From Flavobacteriaceae bacterium (GTDB lineage: Bacteria; Bacteroidota; Bacteroidia; Flavobacteriales; Flavobacteriaceae), in NCBI GenBank assembly GCA_021739635.1, contig JAIPBH010000003.1, positions 1 to 64,000 of the forward strand: DNA of 64,000 nt, read 5' to 3'. This document shows positions 60,910 to 64,000 of the stretch, one piece after another. The position numbers were made by a program, and so were the translations under genes. The notes below the pieces were generated by a model, which was given only the letters and a program-made list of their open reading frames with translations, made no database searches and was not told the origin of the DNA. How positions within the stretch are numbered: position 1 is the first letter of the stretch; each line of letters starts with the position of its first letter.

Positions 60910-61270
60910 TTTTTTCAAATTTTTCAAACAAGCGTTTCATTTTAGTTTCAATCAATGTCAGACTTGGTTTTTCAGTACCAATATACAAAATCATAAACGC
61001 ATGAGGTGTTGAAATGTTGTTCGAATATTCTACCTTATGCAACCTAAAGGCTTCTCGCATAAGGCGTTTTACACGGTTTCTGTCAATAGCACGCTTAAAA
61101 TGTCTTTTACTAACTGAAATACCTGTTTTAAAAAGAACATCATCATCAAAAGTGGTTGCCATATACACTAATCGTAAAGGATAAGCACTTACAGACTTGC
61201 CTTTTGCAAACAAAGCATCAATATGCTTTTTACTTTTTAGTTTGTCTTTTTTGTTAAACGTGAAATTCAA
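60893..61270 (-). CDS. rnpA: ribonuclease P protein component
   Basis: The 125-residue basic protein has the RNR signature FKRAIDRNRVKRLMREAFRL, preceded by KLKSKKHIDALFAKGKSV and AYPLRLVYMATTF. It binds the RNase P RNA for 5' maturation of tRNA. No ATG is available near the conserved start, so TTG 61270 is the probable initiator. rpmH, its common neighbour in other phyla, is not upstream. The S41 protease gene overlaps its 3' end, so both are likely co-transcribed. Confidence 0.93.
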   Translation of the reverse strand: MNFTFNKKDKLKSKKHIDALFAKGKSVSAYPLRLVYMATTFDDDVLFKTGISVSKRHFKRAIDRNRVKRLMREAFRLHKVEYSNNISTPHAFMILYIGTEKPSLTLIETKMKRLFEKFEKNEANS

Positions 61271-61289
61271 TGTGTATGGTTTTAAAAAC

Positions 61290-61297
61290 CAAAGGTA
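61290..61297 (-). promoter_or_regulatory. -7 box of rnpA
   Basis: TACCTTTG on the minus strand matches TAnnTTTG and is 19 nt from the TTG start at 61270. This supports that start. Confidence 0.45.
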
Positions 61298-61342
61298 GTA
61301 AATTATAAAAGTTACTTTAAAAAATAGATTGTTTTTAGAGGG

Positions 61343-61403
61343 TTTCGTTTAACTAACTTGATATGAAATCGTTTTAATATTTTATATCAGACGTTAAACG
61401 AAA
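61343..61403. repeat. long interrupted inverted repeat upstream of rnpA
   Basis: TTTCGTTTAAC (61343-61353) and GTTAAACGAAA (61393-61403) are perfect complements, with inner TGATAT/ATATCA arms. The 61-nt element lies between rnpA and the M1 peptidase terminator. No T-run follows, so it is not an obvious terminator. Confidence 0.65.
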
Positions 61404-61451
61404 TTAGCGATTTTTTCTTACAAAGTCAAGTTTTTTGAAGTACATAAAACA

Positions 61452-61485
61452 ACAAAGCCTTTTAGTAACATCTAAAAGGCTTTGT
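61452..61485 (-). terminator. intrinsic terminator of the M1 peptidase gene
   Basis: CAAAGCCTTTTAG (61453-61465), TAACAT loop, CTAAAAGGCTTTG (61472-61484): a perfect 13-bp stem, followed on the minus strand by TTGTTTTATG. Confidence 0.8.
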
Positions 61486-61508
61486 AAAGTAAATGAAATA
61501 TTATAAAA

Positions 61509-63329
61509 TTAGTTTGTGTTGTTCTCTTTATTAATATCTGCCATCTTTTCTTTTGGATCTATCTGTACTTTTTCAACAGGTTTTGAAGTTGTAAAGGTGT
61601 AGGTTGGATAAGCCCAAGCCCAGTCTTTTATAATTGTTGCTGTTGTTGGTTTTTCACCACGCATCATTTGTAAAGGAATGTAAAAATCTTCAGTGCTTCC
61701 GTCAGCATAAGTTACCGTTAGGTCAATAGGCATAGGCATTAAACCTATACGTTCTAAAGTTACGGTATTGCCTTCAACAGTTTTTAAACCATAATCAATG
61801 GTGTTTGTAGTTTGACCAAAATCTATTAAATACCAATCTAGTTCTAAGCCAGATACTTTTTCAGCAGTACGAACAATGTCTAGTGGTTTTGGGTGTGTAA
61901 ATTTAAAATCATCAAAATATTTTTTAATGGTTGTTTTTAAATTTTCTGCACCAATCACATAACCTAATTGCGCTAAAAATACTTCGCCTTTTGAATACGC
62001 CGAAATACTATACGCTTGATTATAAACATACCTATCTGAATGCGTTGTTAAAGGTTGCTCTTTACCAGATTTTGCTAAGTAAATATAGCCTCTATAAGCA
62101 TTTTTTGTTGGGTTTTCTGAATTTTTGTGTAAGATTTCGTCTTCGGCTAAATCGCTAATATAGCTTGTAAACCCTTCATCCATCCATTCGTGTTTTGACT
62201 CATTTGAAGCTAGTAAAAATTGAAACCAAGTATGCGCCATTTCATGAGCAGTTACACCAAACAAGCCGTTAAAAGTACCTTCACCTGTAATTAAGGTACA
62301 CATACCATATTCCATACCGCCATCGCCACCTTGAATTACCGAATATTGTTTGTAAGGATATTGTCCTACATGTTCGCTATAATATTGCATAAGTTCAACC
62401 GTTTTAGGTTGCAAATTCTTCCAGTTTTCTAACTTATCTTTTGCCATAGTATTTTTATAGAAAAAATGAAGCATGGGGCCATTAGGCACCTGCATGGTAT
62501 CATGAGTATAGTTTGGGTCTGCAGCCCAAGTAAAGTCATGAACATTAGGCGCTACAAAATGCCAGGTTAATTTGTCTCCTTTGGTTTTAACTTTTTCTGT
62601 GGTATAACCATGACCAATCTCACTAGGGTTTTGTAAATAACCAGTACCGCCAATAGTATAGGTTTTATCAATGGTAATGCTTACATCAAAATTTCCCCAA
62701 ACACCATGAAATTCTCTAGCAATATATGGGTCGGCATGCCAACCTTCAAAATCATATTCAGCTAATTTTGGATACCATTGTGCCATAGATAATGCCACAC
62801 CTTCTTTATTATTTTTACCAGCACGACGTATTTGAAGCGGTACTTGACCATTAAAAACCATATCAAAAGTAACTTGCTCACCAGGTTGAATAGGTGTTGC
62901 TAAATTTACTTCTAATACTGTACCAACAGTTTCATAATTTAAAGCTATTCCATTTTGTGTTAATGAAGTCACTTTTAAAAAACCTTGATCTTCTGGTGCT
63001 AATTTGCTTATACGGTCTTTAACACGAGGATCTGGGTCGGCAATAGTAAGTGAACGCACATCCATTTCACTACCTGGTTGAAAGGCATTAAAAAACAAAT
63101 GATAATATACGCGGTTTAACACATCAGGTGAATTATTGGTATATACTAAATGCTGAGTGCCTTGGTATTGATAGGTTTTTACATCCATATTTATATTCAT
63201 GGTATAGTCAACGTGTTGTTGCCAATATCCAGGATTTTGAGCTTTATGAGCTGCATTGACAGTTATGTTTGAAGCGCTACAAGAAAGTATTGCTATAACA
63301 GAAAAAAAGTAAAAAAAAGATGATTTCAT
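61509..63329 (-). CDS. M1-family metallopeptidase, lipoprotein
   Basis: The 606-residue product starts with a lipoprotein signal (SSFFYFFSVIAILSCSAS) and has the M1 domains: the N-terminal beta saddle (YQYQGTQHLVYTNNSPDVLN), a substrate-recognition GGMEYGM (variant of GxMEN) and the zinc site HEMAHTWFQF then WMDEGFTSYISD (HExxH-18-E). C-terminal beta domain (LERIGLMPMPIDLTVTYADG) completes it. It is an aminopeptidase-like enzyme on the periplasmic or surface side; substrates unknown. A strong terminator follows. Confidence 0.93.
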   Translation of the reverse strand: MKSSFFYFFSVIAILSCSASNITVNAAHKAQNPGYWQQHVDYTMNINMDVKTYQYQGTQHLVYTNNSPDVLNRVYYHLFFNAFQPGSEMDVRSLTIADPDPRVKDRISKLAPEDQGFLKVTSLTQNGIALNYETVGTVLEVNLATPIQPGEQVTFDMVFNGQVPLQIRRAGKNNKEGVALSMAQWYPKLAEYDFEGWHADPYIAREFHGVWGNFDVSITIDKTYTIGGTGYLQNPSEIGHGYTTEKVKTKGDKLTWHFVAPNVHDFTWAADPNYTHDTMQVPNGPMLHFFYKNTMAKDKLENWKNLQPKTVELMQYYSEHVGQYPYKQYSVIQGGDGGMEYGMCTLITGEGTFNGLFGVTAHEMAHTWFQFLLASNESKHEWMDEGFTSYISDLAEDEILHKNSENPTKNAYRGYIYLAKSGKEQPLTTHSDRYVYNQAYSISAYSKGEVFLAQLGYVIGAENLKTTIKKYFDDFKFTHPKPLDIVRTAEKVSGLELDWYLIDFGQTTNTIDYGLKTVEGNTVTLERIGLMPMPIDLTVTYADGSTEDFYIPLQMMRGEKPTTATIIKDWAWAYPTYTFTTSKPVEKVQIDPKEKMADINKENNTN

Positions 63330-63403
63330 AAAGTCAATTTTTTAGGTTATTTATGTTGAAAGTAGCCTTATAATATTAAAAGGATAATTAGTTTTTAAAA
63401 AGA

Positions 63404-63538
63404 AAGGCTGTTTGAAAAGCATTTTTTTGTCATTGCGAGGAACGAAGCAATCTTTTGTTGTTGATAACCAATCAAAAAATTACGTTAGTCATATTTCTTT
63501 TCGTAATGACGACGATTATCTGCTTTTCAGACAGCCTT
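63404..63538 (-). terminator. long hairpin containing a dispersed repeat, after the S8 peptidase gene
   Basis: Outer arms at 63404-63421 and 63521-63538 (TGCTTTTCAGACAGCCTT) pair at 17 of 18 positions. On the minus strand CTTTCTTTTT follows. Inside sits a copy of CATTGCGAGGAACGAAGCAA followed by TCT (63431-63453), the same family as at 1545-1611 and 15022-15060. It probably ends the S8 peptidase transcript. Confidence 0.6.
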
Positions 63539-63542
63539 AATG

Positions 63543-64000
63543 TTATTTTGCTATTTGAGATGCCATGATTAAAGCGTTGTAAGCATTAACTATTTTCCCA
63601 GATGTTGTTAAATCACCAAATGGTTTTACGTTTGCAGCATCACCGCCAGTCACAACTTTAGTTTGAAGCGCTAAGCCAGAATCCATTAAAATATGTTTTA
63701 CCTGAGAAGCCGTTAAACTAGGGTAATATGAACGTATTAAAGCAGCAACACCAGCTACTGCTGGAGCCGCCATAGAAGTACCTCCTTTGGTGTCATATTC
63801 ATTTTCGGGAGTTGTTGAATATACTTTTGCACCAGGAGCAAATACATCAACATTTATTTTCCCATAGTTTGAGAAACCTGCTACCATATTAGGTCCGTAT
63901 TTTGGTTCTAAAGCACCAACTGTGATGAAATTATCAGACACTTCTGGCCCATTATCAACTTGATCATTTGGATAAATAGCTACTGTATCTAAATCTTCTC
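63543..64000 (-). CDS. subtilisin-like (S8) serine peptidase, 3' part only
   Basis: The C-terminal ~152 residues of a subtilase are visible; the frame continues open past the window edge (64000). The part shown includes ITVGALEP, FSNYGKINVDVFAPGAKVYS and GGTSMAAPAVAGVAALIRSY, the region of the catalytic Ser (GTSMAAP). The Asp and His of the triad lie outside. Gene ends with IMASQIAK at 63543, with no sorting domain. It is probably exported; role unknown. Confidence 0.92.
   Translation of the reverse strand, partial: EDLDTVAIYPNDQVDNGPEVSDNFITVGALEPKYGPNMVAGFSNYGKINVDVFAPGAKVYSTTPENEYDTKGGTSMAAPAVAGVAALIRSYYPSLTASQVKHILMDSGLALQTKVVTGGDAANVKPFGDLTTSGKIVNAYNALIMASQIAK

Noticed and set aside
1-64000. 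CRISPR array
   Set aside because: No regularly spaced set of 24-40-nt direct repeats with unique spacers was seen; the repeats present are isolated copies or two-copy pairs.
1-64000. complete insertion sequences or transposases
   Set aside because: No transposase or integrase product is visible; the scars are attributed to recombination and dispersed palindromic repeats.

Overview
The window looks like chromosomal DNA of a marine-type Flavobacteriaceae bacterium (Bacteroidota). The evidence is visibly AT-rich DNA, TAnnTTTG-type -7 promoter boxes, a type IX secretion (type B sorting) C-terminal domain, and Bacteroidetes-restricted families (DUF4837, DUF4175, GH3-like, head-GIN/DUF2807, a DUF6909-like protein). 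I had no database access; family names come from reading motifs, and the genus cannot be fixed from this window.

Layout. (1) 1-3036: a gene-poor, repeat-rich flank with one hypothetical gene, a PIN-domain toxin-antitoxin pair, a decayed 5' fragment of a UDP-glucose dehydrogenase-type gene, and a 134-nt partial copy of the hypothetical gene that ends exactly where the polysaccharide cluster begins. (2) 3037-24864, all on the minus strand apart from intergenic repeats: a surface-polysaccharide (capsule/O-antigen-like, Wzx/Wzy type) locus. It encodes four GT4 glycosyltransferases, a WcaF-type acetyltransferase, two adjacent O-antigen-ligase/polymerase-like proteins, a Wzx flippase, WecB (UDP-ManNAc), a second GMD-like dehydratase, Gmd and Fcl (GDP-L-fucose), RfbA/B/C/D (dTDP-L-rhamnose), a chain-length-regulator-like membrane protein and a DUF6909-like protein. 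Insertions and scars interrupt it: ParDE, a four-helix-bundle (S23) gene, a C-terminal fcl pseudogene, and a dispersed intergenic repeat that has become coding sequence inside fcl. No initiating sugar-phosphate transferase or Wza-type export channel is present in the window. (3) 24987-34459: cell-envelope and housekeeping genes (GH3-like, M23 peptidase, TatA, DUF4837 lipoprotein, MltD-like transglycosylase, Pgk, HolB, lipid kinase, Skp/OmpH-like protein). (4) 34681-41372: methyltransferase, MnmG flanked by two parS-like palindromes, YbeY and a very large DUF4175 protein. (5) 41502-54498: AlkB-type monooxygenase, GltX, beta-barrel protein, SPFH protein, GNAT protein, DUF1761, GlnS, FolB, tRNA-Cys, LysE, DUF2807, YbjQ and RNase R. 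(6) 54499-64000: an unusually AT-rich gene-free stretch, RpiB, CDF transporter, ElaA-type acetyltransferase, LRR/T9SS protein, OmpA-like protein, S41 protease, RnpA, M1 peptidase and the 3' part of a subtilisin-like protease running off the edge.

Functionally, nucleotide-sugar synthesis (GDP-fucose, dTDP-rhamnose, UDP-ManNAc) feeds the glycosyltransferases; Wzx exports the lipid-linked repeat unit and a Wzy-like protein polymerises it. The most novel-looking signals are: a ~95-nt conserved element found twice (24861-24960 and 42551-42642), which in one copy forms the leader of the DUF6909-like gene and carries a 32-codon coupled ORF; the parS-like pair around mnmG; and conversion of an intergenic repeat into protein sequence in fcl. 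These are hypotheses read from one window.
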